From contig JBMTVT010000013.1 of NCBI GenBank assembly GCA_049451635.1, positions 1 through 39,410 on the forward strand: DNA of 39,410 nucleotides, in the 5' to 3' direction. Positions 26,812 to 36,091 of this stretch are shown here, piece by piece. Under the pieces are notes generated by a model that was not told where the DNA came from, ran no database searches, and was given only the letters and a program-made list of their open reading frames with translations. Source of the stretch: JBMTVT01 sp049451635 (GTDB lineage: Bacteria; Bacteroidota; Bacteroidia; Flavobacteriales; Flavobacteriaceae). Both the position numbers and the translations under genes were made by a program. Positions within the stretch are counted from its first letter, which is position 1, and each line of letters begins with the position of its first letter.

Positions 26812-28104
26812 ATGAAAACATTTAAAATTCTTTCGTTCTTATTGCTTGTATTTGTGACTTTTGGTTGCGGCGACAACGCTGACATTGATCCCAAGGATGA
26901 TGACGGAGATATCATTGAAACAACCCAAATTGAGAAAAACCCTGCTATAATTATACCTCCTAATTACGCGGATTTTAAGCCACCCGCTGCTGGGCAATGG
27001 TTTACGGATCCGGTTTTTGGAACGCAAATCAAACGCTTAACAGATGAACAAAACATTAACGGTTGGAACAGTGAACGGGCTATGTTTAGTGCAGATGATA
27101 AATATTTTGTCATTGGTAAAAGTGACCCAAACGGATCCTCAACTTATATTGATGCAATCGGTTTGTTCGATGGCAGAACAGGTGATTTTCTTAGAGATTT
27201 GCCTATATCGGGTATAGATAAATCTGAATTAAGATGGAGCTATGATCCGCAGATGTTGGTTTACCCTAAGGAGAACGAGTTAATGGCTTATAACGTGGAG
27301 ACCAATGAAGAAACCCTCCTAAAAGCGTTTCCTGAAAAATTAGGAAAAGGAAATAAGAATCGTTTATGTGGTGGCGATGGCAATGACTTTGATGATACTG
27401 GCGAATGGCTACTTCTTAACATGGGACACACCATGTTTGCGTATAATATTCGTACCGGTGAAGAAGGGCCAAAGAAGGATATGTCAGCATATGATTGGAA
27501 TTACTGTACAATCAGTGCCAGTGGAAACTACATATTAGCCAATACAGAAGGTGGACAGTATTTGTTTACCCGCAACTGGGAATCTGAGCGCCGAATTTTG
27601 CCTAACAATGAGCATTTGGATTTTGGGTATTTAAATGGCGCTGAGGAGTGTTTGGTTTCCCGTATTCCTGAAGAAAATGATGGTAGATCATGGTGGGCAG
27701 AGCATGGCGTGTTTAATGGTAGCTTTCTGGCTGTACGTCTGTCAGATGGAAAGATATTCGAATTGTTAAGGACTACCAAATGGTTTAGCCCGATGGTTTC
27801 TGCGGTGGCTGGCTCCAACAGGAAATATGTTTGTTTGGCCATGAGAGAGCATAAACTTAATCCTACCCAAGAATGGCACCCCTATTTTGGAGAGCTGATT
27901 TTGATACCGCTTAAAACCGGAGAGGTTAAGCCAATACGTCTGGCGCATCATCGTTGTCGAGATGTAGAAGGGGGTATTGATTTTTGGAACCAACCAGAAC
28001 AATGGATCAATCATGCAGGCGACCGCCTCTTTTTTAGGAGCAACATGGATAATTTCACAGAAGACGCCAAACACGATTTATATATGATCGAATTAGACCT
28101 TTAA
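26812..28104 (+). CDS. Beta-propeller lipoprotein of unknown function, candidate lyase-associated
   Basis: A 430-residue lipoprotein (Cys19, FGCGD) followed by an acidic linker and a repeat architecture that reads as a TolB/WD-like beta-propeller. Repeated blade-like cores include FSADDKYFVIGK, DDTGEWLLLNMG, ISASGNYILANTE and HAGDRLFFRSN. The N-terminal DPVFGTQIKRLTDEQ is shared closely with the truncated gene at the right edge of the window. I do not recognise a characterised family. Seven-bladed propellers occur in lyase families such as PL22, PL24 and PL25, and its place directly after the GH105-like gene makes a lyase role plausible; that is an inference. A non-catalytic binding role is equally possible. 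His and Arg residues in the AHHRCRDVEGG segment (about 380) are candidates for an active site. Confidence 0.72.
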   Translation: MKTFKILSFLLLVFVTFGCGDNADIDPKDDDGDIIETTQIEKNPAIIIPPNYADFKPPAAGQWFTDPVFGTQIKRLTDEQNINGWNSERAMFSADDKYFVIGKSDPNGSSTYIDAIGLFDGRTGDFLRDLPISGIDKSELRWSYDPQMLVYPKENELMAYNVETNEETLLKAFPEKLGKGNKNRLCGGDGNDFDDTGEWLLLNMGHTMFAYNIRTGEEGPKKDMSAYDWNYCTISASGNYILANTEGGQYLFTRNWESERRILPNNEHLDFGYLNGAEECLVSRIPEENDGRSWWAEHGVFNGSFLAVRLSDGKIFELLRTTKWFSPMVSAVAGSNRKYVCLAMREHKLNPTQEWHPYFGELILIPLKTGEVKPIRLAHHRCRDVEGGIDFWNQPEQWINHAGDRLFFRSNMDNFTEDAKHDLYMIELDL

Positions 28105-28113
28105 ATAGAAAAA

Positions 28114-30366
28114 ATGTATAAAACAATAGCAAATTATATGAGCTCATTAAAAACCAAATCAAAAACCTTTGGCTTTATATTCTTCATTGTCATGGCGGTT
28201 CAGTCTGTAAATGCCCAAAATGTTGAACACCGTACTACCTCTACAACTGTTTCGGAGTTTAACAAGCGACTACAACAATACGCACAGAAAAACCCCGATA
28301 AAACACATAAGGGAGTTATTGATGTAACCTGTCACCCATACAATGCCAAAGGCGATGGTGTAACGGATGATACTCAGGCAATTCAGGATGCCATTGACGA
28401 TGCCTACCCCAATCGTTTTATGGTATATCTGCCGGCTGGAAAAACATTTTTAGTATCGAAACAGCTCAAATTAATTGCTCCATTGGAAACTAGACAATAC
28501 GGCCATCAGTTAATCGGTGCTGAAAAAGGTGAAAAACCCATTATCCGATTAAAAGATGGAAGCACTATAGATGATAACATTTTGCTGTTTTTCCAGTTGA
28601 ATAGTCCCACAAAAGGAACAGCCCCAGCCAGTCATTACGGATTCACTTTAAGGAATGTTCATATTGACATGGGAAACAACCCAGAAGCTATAGGTGTTAT
28701 GTCAGCAGGTGCGCAGCAATGTGTTCTTGAAGATATTAAAATTTATGGCAAAGCATTTAAAGCAGGGATTAAAGATTTGCCCGGTTCTGGCGGTGGTTGT
28801 GTAAACATACATATTGTGGGCGGCGATATTGGAATTGATCAGAACCAGCATCGTGCCAACCCTACCATTGAGGGTTTGGTTCTTGAGGGACAAAAAGAAT
28901 ATGGTATAAAAATTAAAAATGTAAGAGGGCCATTAGTATTGGCCGGGTTTAAAATAACAGCTCCACAAGATGCTTCTGCCAATTATAGAGCCATATACCT
29001 GAACAATCCTTATGGTGATATTAAGGAGTCAGGAGCGCTGCATCACGCCATTGCCGATTTGTGCCTTACAGATGGCAGCATTGAGGTGCCCTATGAAGGG
29101 GGCATTGCCATTTCAAACGGTTCGCAGGACGTTACCTTGGTGAATGTATATATTAAAGCAGATAAGCTGATCGAAAGCGGGCTAACAACAGCGCCATACT
29201 CGCATATAGCAGGCGACAAAGACCAGTGGAAAAAAATCACTAAATATCTGTTTACCTCAAGTTTAGACAAAGCATCGGTAGTTGTTGCTGGAAAAGAGCT
29301 GAACGACAGAACCAATAACTATGTTTTTTCAGAGAAATTAGTCGATGAAGCGCCCAAAGAAGCTATGTACAGCAAACACTCGTATGGCGAAATTCCTGAT
29401 TTTAACGACCCGGATATTGTTGACATCACCCATTATGGAGCAACTCGCGCCAATGAAAATGGAGATGATGACGATGCCATTGCCATTCAGAAAGCACTTG
29501 ACGATGTTTCAGATCCAAAGAGTAAGAATTTCGGAAAAACAGTGTTGATTCCTCGCGGTAACTTCGACTTAGCGCAGCCCATTTTTGTAAAAAAAGGAAC
29601 AAAACTAATTGGTACAGCAAAAAACAGTTCCACATTGGTGGCAAAAACAGCCTGGGATTATAAAGACGGAGCTATTGTTACTACGGATGACGATGCCGAA
29701 GGAAATATTATTCTCAGCGATTTTACAATTATGGGGCATCCTCGTATGTGCTATCTGCGTGTGCAGAGCGCAAATACAATAGTTCGGGATATTGTTACCG
29801 AAGATAAATTCCGCTACGGTTGGCCGCAAGCCGACAATTGGAAAAACAACAAAAGAGAAGGCGCTGCATACGTTGAATTCTCTAAAAATGCAGGAGGTAA
29901 GGTTTATCACATCTCAGCAGACCATATTGCGCTTGCCGATCGTTACCGTTCCGATGTTCCGGTTTCAGGCTATTATATTGTAGATGTTAATAATACATTC
30001 AACCCACTAACATTCTACCAGCTTAGTGTTGAGCATCACCCGCATTCACCATCGATTATGATTAAAAATGCTAAGAACACCACAATATTCGGGATGAAAT
30101 ACGAAGGTCCGGCAGAGCATCTTAATATAGTTGATTCTGAAAGCATACAAGTAATTGGGGGTTCAGGTAATTATTATATGGACAGAGAAACCGATCGTGC
30201 AATTGTGGTCATTAGCAACTCAAAAGATGTTGTATTGCGACAGTTAACACGTAAGAGTAAAAATGGCAAACTGTTTGACAGAATCGTAATAGACATTACC
30301 AAATACTGGATTGTGGATTCAGAAACTAAGGTAACAGGTGATTTTTCGGTTTTGTGGTATGAATAG
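28114..30366 (+). CDS. Tandem parallel beta-helix protein (two pectate-lyase-3-like domains)
   Basis: A 750-residue secreted protein with two right-handed beta-helix halves. The first opens at about residue 70 with VTCHPYNAKGDGVTDDTQAI, the second at about 434 with VDITHYGATRANENGDDDDA; both are the entry motif of the Pectate_lyase_3 family. Two such helices in one chain are the layout of GH55 beta-1,3-glucanases, but lyases and phage-like depolymerases share the fold and no catalytic residue can be assigned by eye. The annotated start gives a long N-region; the Met at 28138 gives a cleaner signal peptide ending VNAQ and may be the true start. It is nine bases after the beta-propeller gene, so it should act on the same sulfated substrate. 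Confidence 0.75.
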   Translation: MYKTIANYMSSLKTKSKTFGFIFFIVMAVQSVNAQNVEHRTTSTTVSEFNKRLQQYAQKNPDKTHKGVIDVTCHPYNAKGDGVTDDTQAIQDAIDDAYPNRFMVYLPAGKTFLVSKQLKLIAPLETRQYGHQLIGAEKGEKPIIRLKDGSTIDDNILLFFQLNSPTKGTAPASHYGFTLRNVHIDMGNNPEAIGVMSAGAQQCVLEDIKIYGKAFKAGIKDLPGSGGGCVNIHIVGGDIGIDQNQHRANPTIEGLVLEGQKEYGIKIKNVRGPLVLAGFKITAPQDASANYRAIYLNNPYGDIKESGALHHAIADLCLTDGSIEVPYEGGIAISNGSQDVTLVNVYIKADKLIESGLTTAPYSHIAGDKDQWKKITKYLFTSSLDKASVVVAGKELNDRTNNYVFSEKLVDEAPKEAMYSKHSYGEIPDFNDPDIVDITHYGATRANENGDDDDAIAIQKALDDVSDPKSKNFGKTVLIPRGNFDLAQPIFVKKGTKLIGTAKNSSTLVAKTAWDYKDGAIVTTDDDAEGNIILSDFTIMGHPRMCYLRVQSANTIVRDIVTEDKFRYGWPQADNWKNNKREGAAYVEFSKNAGGKVYHISADHIALADRYRSDVPVSGYYIVDVNNTFNPLTFYQLSVEHHPHSPSIMIKNAKNTTIFGMKYEGPAEHLNIVDSESIQVIGGSGNYYMDRETDRAIVVISNSKDVVLRQLTRKSKNGKLFDRIVIDITKYWIVDSETKVTGDFSVLWYE

Positions 30367-30415
30367 TACGTTGTTTTTTTGAATCTACTAAGTAAGATCA
30401 AAACTAATATAAAGA

Positions 30416-32731
30416 ATGAAAAAGTTAATAATATTTCTATTAGCAATAATTGGTATTGTTGCTTGTAAAGGCACTGATAAAAATGAAAATCCACTTTATT
30501 TGGATGCATCAGCTCCTGTTAAAGAGAGAGTAAATGACCTCATGGGTCGTATGACGCTTGAAGAAAAGGTAGCCCAAATGTGTCAGTATGTGGGTTTGGA
30601 GCATATCAAAAAAGCAGAGAAAAACCTCACTAAAGAAGAGATGGCCAAAAGTGATGCCGATGGGTATTATCCGGATCTTCACTCTTCGGAAATAGCAAAA
30701 ATGGTTGAACAGGGAATGGTTGGTTCCTTCCTACACGTTCTTGACGTTAAAGAAGCGAACTACCTGCAATCTCTGGCTCAGAAAAGCAGGTTGAAGATAC
30801 CTTTGCTTTTAGGTATAGATGCCATTCATGGCAGTGCTTTGGTTAATGGAACAACGGTTTACCCAACGCCAATTTCTTTGGCCAGCACCTGGGATACAGC
30901 ACTGGTAAAAAAAATGTCAGTTGAAACGGCTAGGGAAATGAGAGCCACAGGTTCGCATTGGAATTTTACACCCAATATTGATTTGGCAAGAGATGCCCGA
31001 TGGGGAAGAGTAGGAGAGACTTTTGGCGAAGATCCCTGTTTAGTTGCAGCAATGGGTGTGGCAATGATTGATGGTTTACAACAAGGTGATTTTACCGGAC
31101 AGGATAAAGTATTGGCTTGTGGAAAACATTTGCTGGGCGGAGGTGAATCCATTAACGGCATTAATGCCACACCAACTGATCTCTCAGAAAGAACCATACG
31201 CGAGTTGCACTTGCCTTCTTTTAAAGCGGCTGTTGATGCCGGTGTTTTTACGGTGATGACTGCTCATAATGAGTTAAACAGAATTCCATGTCATGCCAAT
31301 AAATGGTTGATGCAGGATATAATGCGTGATGAATTTGGTTTTGATGGCTTTTATGTGAGCGACTGGATGGATATTGAGCGACTTAAAAACATACACTTTA
31401 TAGCCGAAACTCAAAAAGATGCGTGTTTTATCACCATTGAGGCCGGAATGGATATGCACATGCACGGCCCGGGATTTTTAGAACCGGTATTAGAGCTGAT
31501 TAAAGAAGGAAAGCTTTCTGAAGAACGTATTGATGCAAGTGTCCGCTTAATTTTAGAAGCTAAATTCAAACTGGGTCTTTTTGAAAAACAGCAAGTAACA
31601 GAGCAGGAAACTTCCGAAGCTCTTTTTGCTGAAGAGCATCAAAAAACGGCCTTAGAGGCTGCCAGAAAATCAATAGTGCTTTTGAAAAATACAGGAATAC
31701 TTCCGCTGACGAAAGGGAAATACAAAAACATATTGGTAACCGGTCCAAATGCCAATAATCAAACTATTTTAGGCGACTGGGCTTTTAAGCAGCCGGATGA
31801 AAATGTTACCACCATCCTTGAAGGGATAAAGCAGATAGACGATCAGGCCAACATAATGCATTATGACTATGCGTGGGATTTTCGCAAGAAGTCGGAAAAA
31901 CAAGTAACTGAAGCTACGGCAATGGCTCAGAAAGCTGATTTAGCTATTGTGGTGGTTGGCGAAAACTCAGGACGATGGATGAAAGACTGGAAAGAAAGAT
32001 CCTGTGGCGAAAACTACGACAGGGATAACCTACAGTTGGTAGGTTTGCAGCAGCAGTTGGTTGAATCCATCTATAATACCGGCACACCCACTATTGTAGT
32101 TTTAGTTAATGGGCGACCATTATCAACAACATGGATTGCAGATCATGTTCCTGCATTGATTGAAGCATGGGAACCCGGCTGTTTCGGTGGGCAGGCTGTT
32201 GCAGAGATTCTTTATGGCGATGTAAACCCGTCAGGAAAATTGCCGATAACAGTGCCTCAGAGTGTAGGGCAGATAAAGATGTTTTACAACCACCAGCCAT
32301 CGCATTATTTCCGCAAGTATGTCAATAACAAAACCGGGGATTTGTTTTCATTTGGCTATGGCTTGTCTTATAGTAATTTTGAATACACTAAACCAGTGTT
32401 ATCAAAGTCTGCCATCAATAAAAATGAATCCATTGAAATTTCAGTTGAGATAACCAATTCATCGGATATTGATGGTGAAGAGGTCGTTCAATTGTATATC
32501 CAGGATCAATATGCTTCTGTAGCTCGCCCTGTAAAGGAGCTAAAGGACTTTAAACGCATTGCCTTAAAAGCAGGAGAGACAAAAAAAGTGAGTTTTACGA
32601 TTACGCCTGATATGTTGTCGTTTTTAGATATAGACATGAATCCTAGAATCGAAAAGGGAACTTTTATTGCCATGATCGGAGGCTCTTCGCGTAATGAGGA
32701 TTTGAGAAAAGTAGAATTCGAAGTTAAGTAG
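30416..32731 (+). CDS. GH3 family glycosidase lipoprotein (second GH3)
   Basis: A 771-residue lipoprotein (lipobox IVAC, Cys17) with a full three-domain GH3. The nucleophile is D316 in FYVSDWMDI; RDARWGRVGETFGEDP and the KHLLGGGES segment match conserved GH3 regions, and the C-terminal FnIII-like domain ends with FIAMIGGSSRNE. GH3 members here would release terminal beta-glucose, beta-xylose or related sugars. The segment after the KH pair differs from the first GH3 (8768-11068), pointing to another clade and probably another substrate. It is placed among sulfatases and uronate-processing genes, so it probably removes a neutral beta-linked sugar, such as xylose or glucose, from the sulfated glycan. 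That choice is inference only. Confidence 0.87.
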   Translation: MKKLIIFLLAIIGIVACKGTDKNENPLYLDASAPVKERVNDLMGRMTLEEKVAQMCQYVGLEHIKKAEKNLTKEEMAKSDADGYYPDLHSSEIAKMVEQGMVGSFLHVLDVKEANYLQSLAQKSRLKIPLLLGIDAIHGSALVNGTTVYPTPISLASTWDTALVKKMSVETAREMRATGSHWNFTPNIDLARDARWGRVGETFGEDPCLVAAMGVAMIDGLQQGDFTGQDKVLACGKHLLGGGESINGINATPTDLSERTIRELHLPSFKAAVDAGVFTVMTAHNELNRIPCHANKWLMQDIMRDEFGFDGFYVSDWMDIERLKNIHFIAETQKDACFITIEAGMDMHMHGPGFLEPVLELIKEGKLSEERIDASVRLILEAKFKLGLFEKQQVTEQETSEALFAEEHQKTALEAARKSIVLLKNTGILPLTKGKYKNILVTGPNANNQTILGDWAFKQPDENVTTILEGIKQIDDQANIMHYDYAWDFRKKSEKQVTEATAMAQKADLAIVVVGENSGRWMKDWKERSCGENYDRDNLQLVGLQQQLVESIYNTGTPTIVVLVNGRPLSTTWIADHVPALIEAWEPGCFGGQAVAEILYGDVNPSGKLPITVPQSVGQIKMFYNHQPSHYFRKYVNNKTGDLFSFGYGLSYSNFEYTKPVLSKSAINKNESIEISVEITNSSDIDGEEVVQLYIQDQYASVARPVKELKDFKRIALKAGETKKVSFTITPDMLSFLDIDMNPRIEKGTFIAMIGGSSRNEDLRKVEFEVK

Positions 32732-32804
32732 TGGTATATGATGAGTGCACGAGTGACAGTCTAACGCATTTGATATTTATTCATACCTGAAAATTGGAGT
32801 TGTC
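32732..32804. other. 73-base gap, nothing definite
   Basis: The second largest gap in the right block after the one behind susD. I see no hairpin or exact promoter box. A TTTG at the centre is the only promoter-like element. Confidence 0.3.
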
Positions 32805-34379
32805 ATGAAAGTGAAAATAATTTTAGGAGTATTAGCCATCGGATTTTTATCTGTCTTATTTCTCTCTTTTGTAAAAGAACAAAAAGAGAAACGTCCGAAT
32901 ATTCTATTTATCATGGCAGATGATCATACATCACAAGCCATATCGGCTTATGGAACCATTTTTGGCGATTTGTTTACCACACCAAACATTGATCGTTTGG
33001 CAAATGAAGGTATGATATTTAACAACGTATATTGTACAAATGCCATATGTGGTCCTAGCAGGGCAACCATTCTTACAGGAAAATACAGCCACGTAAATGG
33101 TTACTTTAAAAATGAAAGTGGCGGACAGTTTGATGGAGAACAATGGACTTTTATAAAGTCCTTGAAAGATAATGGCTATCAGACTTCACTCTTTGGAAAG
33201 TGGCACCTTGGTTCGGAACCGGTTGGTTTTGACTATTTCAAGTATCACAATAATAAAAATCAGCAGGGTGATTACTATAATCCCTTGTATAATGAGAATG
33301 GAAAAAACGTCAGAGAGGAAGGTTATGCAACGACCCTAACCGGTGACTTTATTTTGAACTGGCTGGAGAATGGACGTGACAAGGATAAGCCTTTTGCAGC
33401 TTTGCTTCATTTCAAAGCACCACATCGTCCCTGGAACCCTGAAGAAAAGTATAAAGACTTGTTCAAAGGCATAGAGATGCCCTATCCCGATAATTTTAAT
33501 GATGATTATAAAGGACGTGAACTTACTGCCGGTGATACCTGGATGACCATGGACTATTTCAATCGAATTGATATGAAATTAACACCTCCGGAAGGACTCG
33601 AAGCTAAAGAGTTATGGCAATGGAAAACACATGGAAACAATCCGGATGAAGCATGGTTACCCGAAGGTTGTAAAACACAGGAAGAGGCTCGTAAATGGAA
33701 ATACCAGCGATATATTAAAGATTACCTGGCCTGTGTTAAGTCGGTTGATGACAATGTAGGGCGTGTATTGGATTATTTAGATGAGAACGGTTTGGCCGAG
33801 AATACCATTGTGGTGTACACCGGTGATCAAGGTTTCTATTTAGGTGAACATGGATGGTTTGATAAACGGTTCATATACGAAACATCCTCTAAAATGCCAT
33901 TCATTGTTCGTTACCCTGAAAAAGTAAAAGCTAAATCTCAAAGTAACGATATCATTACCAATGCCGATTTTGCACCAACATTGCTCGATTTTGCTAATGT
34001 TGATACTCCTGAAGCAATACAAGGTCGAAGCTTTGCTGAGAACCTACAAGGCCGGACTCCTGCCAATTGGCCTAAAAGCTATTATTATCAGTATTACGAG
34101 TATCCATACTGGCATCATGTGCAACCTCATTATGGAGTTAGAAATGAACGATATAAGTTGATTCATTTTTATTATAATATGGATGTGTGGGAATTTTATG
34201 ATCTAGAGAAAGATCCAAATGAAATGAATAATGCCATTGCTGATCCTGTTTATGCAGAAATAATTAAGGAGATGAAGATGGATATTGTGAACCATCAGAA
34301 CAAATTAGGTATTGATAAGTCGCTAAACGCTATGCGCGCCATGACTGATGCAGATCTGGGTTTGGTAGGCGGACACTAA
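32805..34379 (+). CDS. S1 family sulfatase, GlcNAc-6-sulfatase-like
   Basis: A 524-residue Cys-type sulfatase. The signature CGPSRATILTG has the formylglycine precursor Cys at 82; the metal-binding motif is FIMADDHTSQ near 34-43 and the second is TGDQGFYLGEHGWFDKR near 339-355. KWHLGSEPVGFDYF is the usual Lys/His pair. The pattern around GFYLGEHGWFDKR is typical of the S1_11-type group, whose known members remove 6-O-sulfate from GlcNAc, but many marine members act elsewhere, so the target is unproven. The N-terminus is a hydrophobic segment (about 5-23) without a lipid Cys, so cleavage or membrane anchoring is unclear. It lies 21 bases before the next sulfatase gene. Confidence 0.9.
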   Translation: MKVKIILGVLAIGFLSVLFLSFVKEQKEKRPNILFIMADDHTSQAISAYGTIFGDLFTTPNIDRLANEGMIFNNVYCTNAICGPSRATILTGKYSHVNGYFKNESGGQFDGEQWTFIKSLKDNGYQTSLFGKWHLGSEPVGFDYFKYHNNKNQQGDYYNPLYNENGKNVREEGYATTLTGDFILNWLENGRDKDKPFAALLHFKAPHRPWNPEEKYKDLFKGIEMPYPDNFNDDYKGRELTAGDTWMTMDYFNRIDMKLTPPEGLEAKELWQWKTHGNNPDEAWLPEGCKTQEEARKWKYQRYIKDYLACVKSVDDNVGRVLDYLDENGLAENTIVVYTGDQGFYLGEHGWFDKRFIYETSSKMPFIVRYPEKVKAKSQSNDIITNADFAPTLLDFANVDTPEAIQGRSFAENLQGRTPANWPKSYYYQYYEYPYWHHVQPHYGVRNERYKLIHFYYNMDVWEFYDLEKDPNEMNNAIADPVYAEIIKEMKMDIVNHQNKLGIDKSLNAMRAMTDADLGLVGGH

Positions 34380-34400
34380 TAAACTTTAAAATGTAATACA

Positions 34401-36080
34401 ATGTTTAAAGATATTTTAATGAGGAACACGCGGTATTTAATTGTATTTGCCCTTTTATTACATACATCTTTTGTTCAGGCACAGGAACCTTATAATATTC
34501 TATGGCTTAGTTGCGAAGATATTGATCCTACTTTATCTTGTTACGGAACAGAAGGCATAGAAACACCTAATATCGACCGTTTGGCGAAGGAGGGAATCAA
34601 ATTTACCAATGCCTATTCAACAGTGGGTGTTTGTGCGCCAAGTCGTTCATCAATTATCACTGGTATGTATCCGGTTAGTATTGGCACTCATAACATGCGA
34701 ACAGCCAAGCATGTGTTGTACAATGGGGTTGATGGAGAGACATATCCTTCTAATCAGGCCATTACCGGAAAGCACGGACGCAATATTCCTGCCTACTCAG
34801 CTGTTCTGCCTGCCGAAGTAAAATGTTTTACAGAATACCTGCGTAATGCCGGTTATTTCTGTACCAATAATGCCAAATGCGATTATCAATTCTATCCTCC
34901 ATTTACAGCATGGGATGAGAATGGTAAAACAGCCGATTATGAAAACGCTCCTGAAGGAATGCCATTTTTTTCAGTATATAATCATGAGGTGTCTCATGAG
35001 TCAAGAATTTGGATGAAGGCTAATGACCCTATGTTAGTCAATACTGAGAAAATTAAAATACCGGCTTATTATCCGGATATGCCTGTGGTTAGAAAAGATG
35101 TTGGAAGGAAATACTCTAACATCGTTGAATTGGATGCCTTAATTGGAGAGCGTTTGGATAAATTGGAAAAAGAAGGTTTGTTGGATAAAACAATCATCTT
35201 CTTTTGGAGCGATCATGGAGGACCTCTATTACGTCAGAAAAGAGCTGTGGGCAATACAGGTTTACATGTGCCATTAATCGTTAGATTTCCCGATGGAAAA
35301 GATGCCGGAACGGTGAATGACGATTTAGTTTCATTAATGGATCTAGCACCAACAGTGTTATCACTGGCAGGAATAGAACCACCGAAACACATGCAGGGTA
35401 AAGCATTTTTAGGAGCGTATAAAGATGAAAAAAGAGAAGCTGTTTTTGGCTCTGCCGATCGTTTTGATGAGATTTATGACTTTTCCCGTTCGGTCATAGA
35501 TGGCAAGTTTTCATACATTCGAAATTTAGATCCTGGCACGCCATTGATTTACAGAAACCAGTATCGAGAGCAGATTGAAATGACCAGTGTTCTTATTGAA
35601 ATGGATAAAAACGAAGAACTGACTGATGGTGCTGCCTATATTTTTAAGGATACCAGAGAAGTTGAGGAGCTTTACGATTTAGAAAACGATCCCTACGAGG
35701 TGAACAATTTGGCTCATGATCCTGCTTACAAGGAGCAATTGCAAAAAATGAGAAAACAATTGGCAGATTGGCAATTGGCAATTGGAGATAAAGGTTTGAT
35801 AGATGAGTACAACCTTGTACAGATGTTTTGGCCTAACCTAATTCAACCCTCAACAGAGGATGTTATGGTGGCTAAAAGCAATAAAGGCATTGTTTTATCA
35901 TCTGCTACCAAAGGTGCTTCGATAGGTTATCAGATCGATGATCAGATCGGTGGAAACCGTTGGATGCTATATAATGAACCTATTAAACTAAAAGTCGGTC
36001 AGAAAATGGTGGCTAGAGCAAAGCGTATTGGCTATAAAACAAGCCAACCGGTAATATACCTGAATGTAAATAAAAATTAA
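34401..36080 (+). CDS. S1 family sulfatase, S1_8-like
   Basis: A 559-residue secreted sulfatase. The formylglycine precursor is Cys78 in CAPSRSSIITG. The metal-site motifs are WLSCEDIDP (about 34-42) and FFWSDHGGPLLRQKR (about 270-284). The Cys-Glu-Asp form of the first motif and the GTHNMRT segment resemble the first sulfatase of this block (20561-22534), so both may belong to the same S1_8-like group, although this one lacks the HEAT-like tail and ends in a small beta-rich domain (from about 490). A Met at 34419 gives a cleaner signal peptide ending FVQAQ and may be the real start. The sulfate position removed is not known. It is 11 bases from the GH28 gene. Confidence 0.88.
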   Translation: MFKDILMRNTRYLIVFALLLHTSFVQAQEPYNILWLSCEDIDPTLSCYGTEGIETPNIDRLAKEGIKFTNAYSTVGVCAPSRSSIITGMYPVSIGTHNMRTAKHVLYNGVDGETYPSNQAITGKHGRNIPAYSAVLPAEVKCFTEYLRNAGYFCTNNAKCDYQFYPPFTAWDENGKTADYENAPEGMPFFSVYNHEVSHESRIWMKANDPMLVNTEKIKIPAYYPDMPVVRKDVGRKYSNIVELDALIGERLDKLEKEGLLDKTIIFFWSDHGGPLLRQKRAVGNTGLHVPLIVRFPDGKDAGTVNDDLVSLMDLAPTVLSLAGIEPPKHMQGKAFLGAYKDEKREAVFGSADRFDEIYDFSRSVIDGKFSYIRNLDPGTPLIYRNQYREQIEMTSVLIEMDKNEELTDGAAYIFKDTREVEELYDLENDPYEVNNLAHDPAYKEQLQKMRKQLADWQLAIGDKGLIDEYNLVQMFWPNLIQPSTEDVMVAKSNKGIVLSSATKGASIGYQIDDQIGGNRWMLYNEPIKLKVGQKMVARAKRIGYKTSQPVIYLNVNKN

Positions 36081-36091
36081 AAATAAGAGAT

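Noticed and set aside
27766..28074. 102-codon minus-strand frame opposite the beta-propeller gene
   Set aside because: Overlaps another minus-strand shadow frame and a clear + gene; no start context or homology signal seen.
30174..30509. Minus-strand frame of 111 codons over the gap before the second GH3
   Set aside because: Spans the end of one gene and the lipoprotein signal of the next; the hydrophobic stretch is a by-product of AT-rich antisense sequence.
8768..32731. The two GH3 genes as a recent duplication
   Set aside because: They share only family motifs; the regions after the KH pair and most of the C-terminal half differ clearly, so separate origins are more likely.
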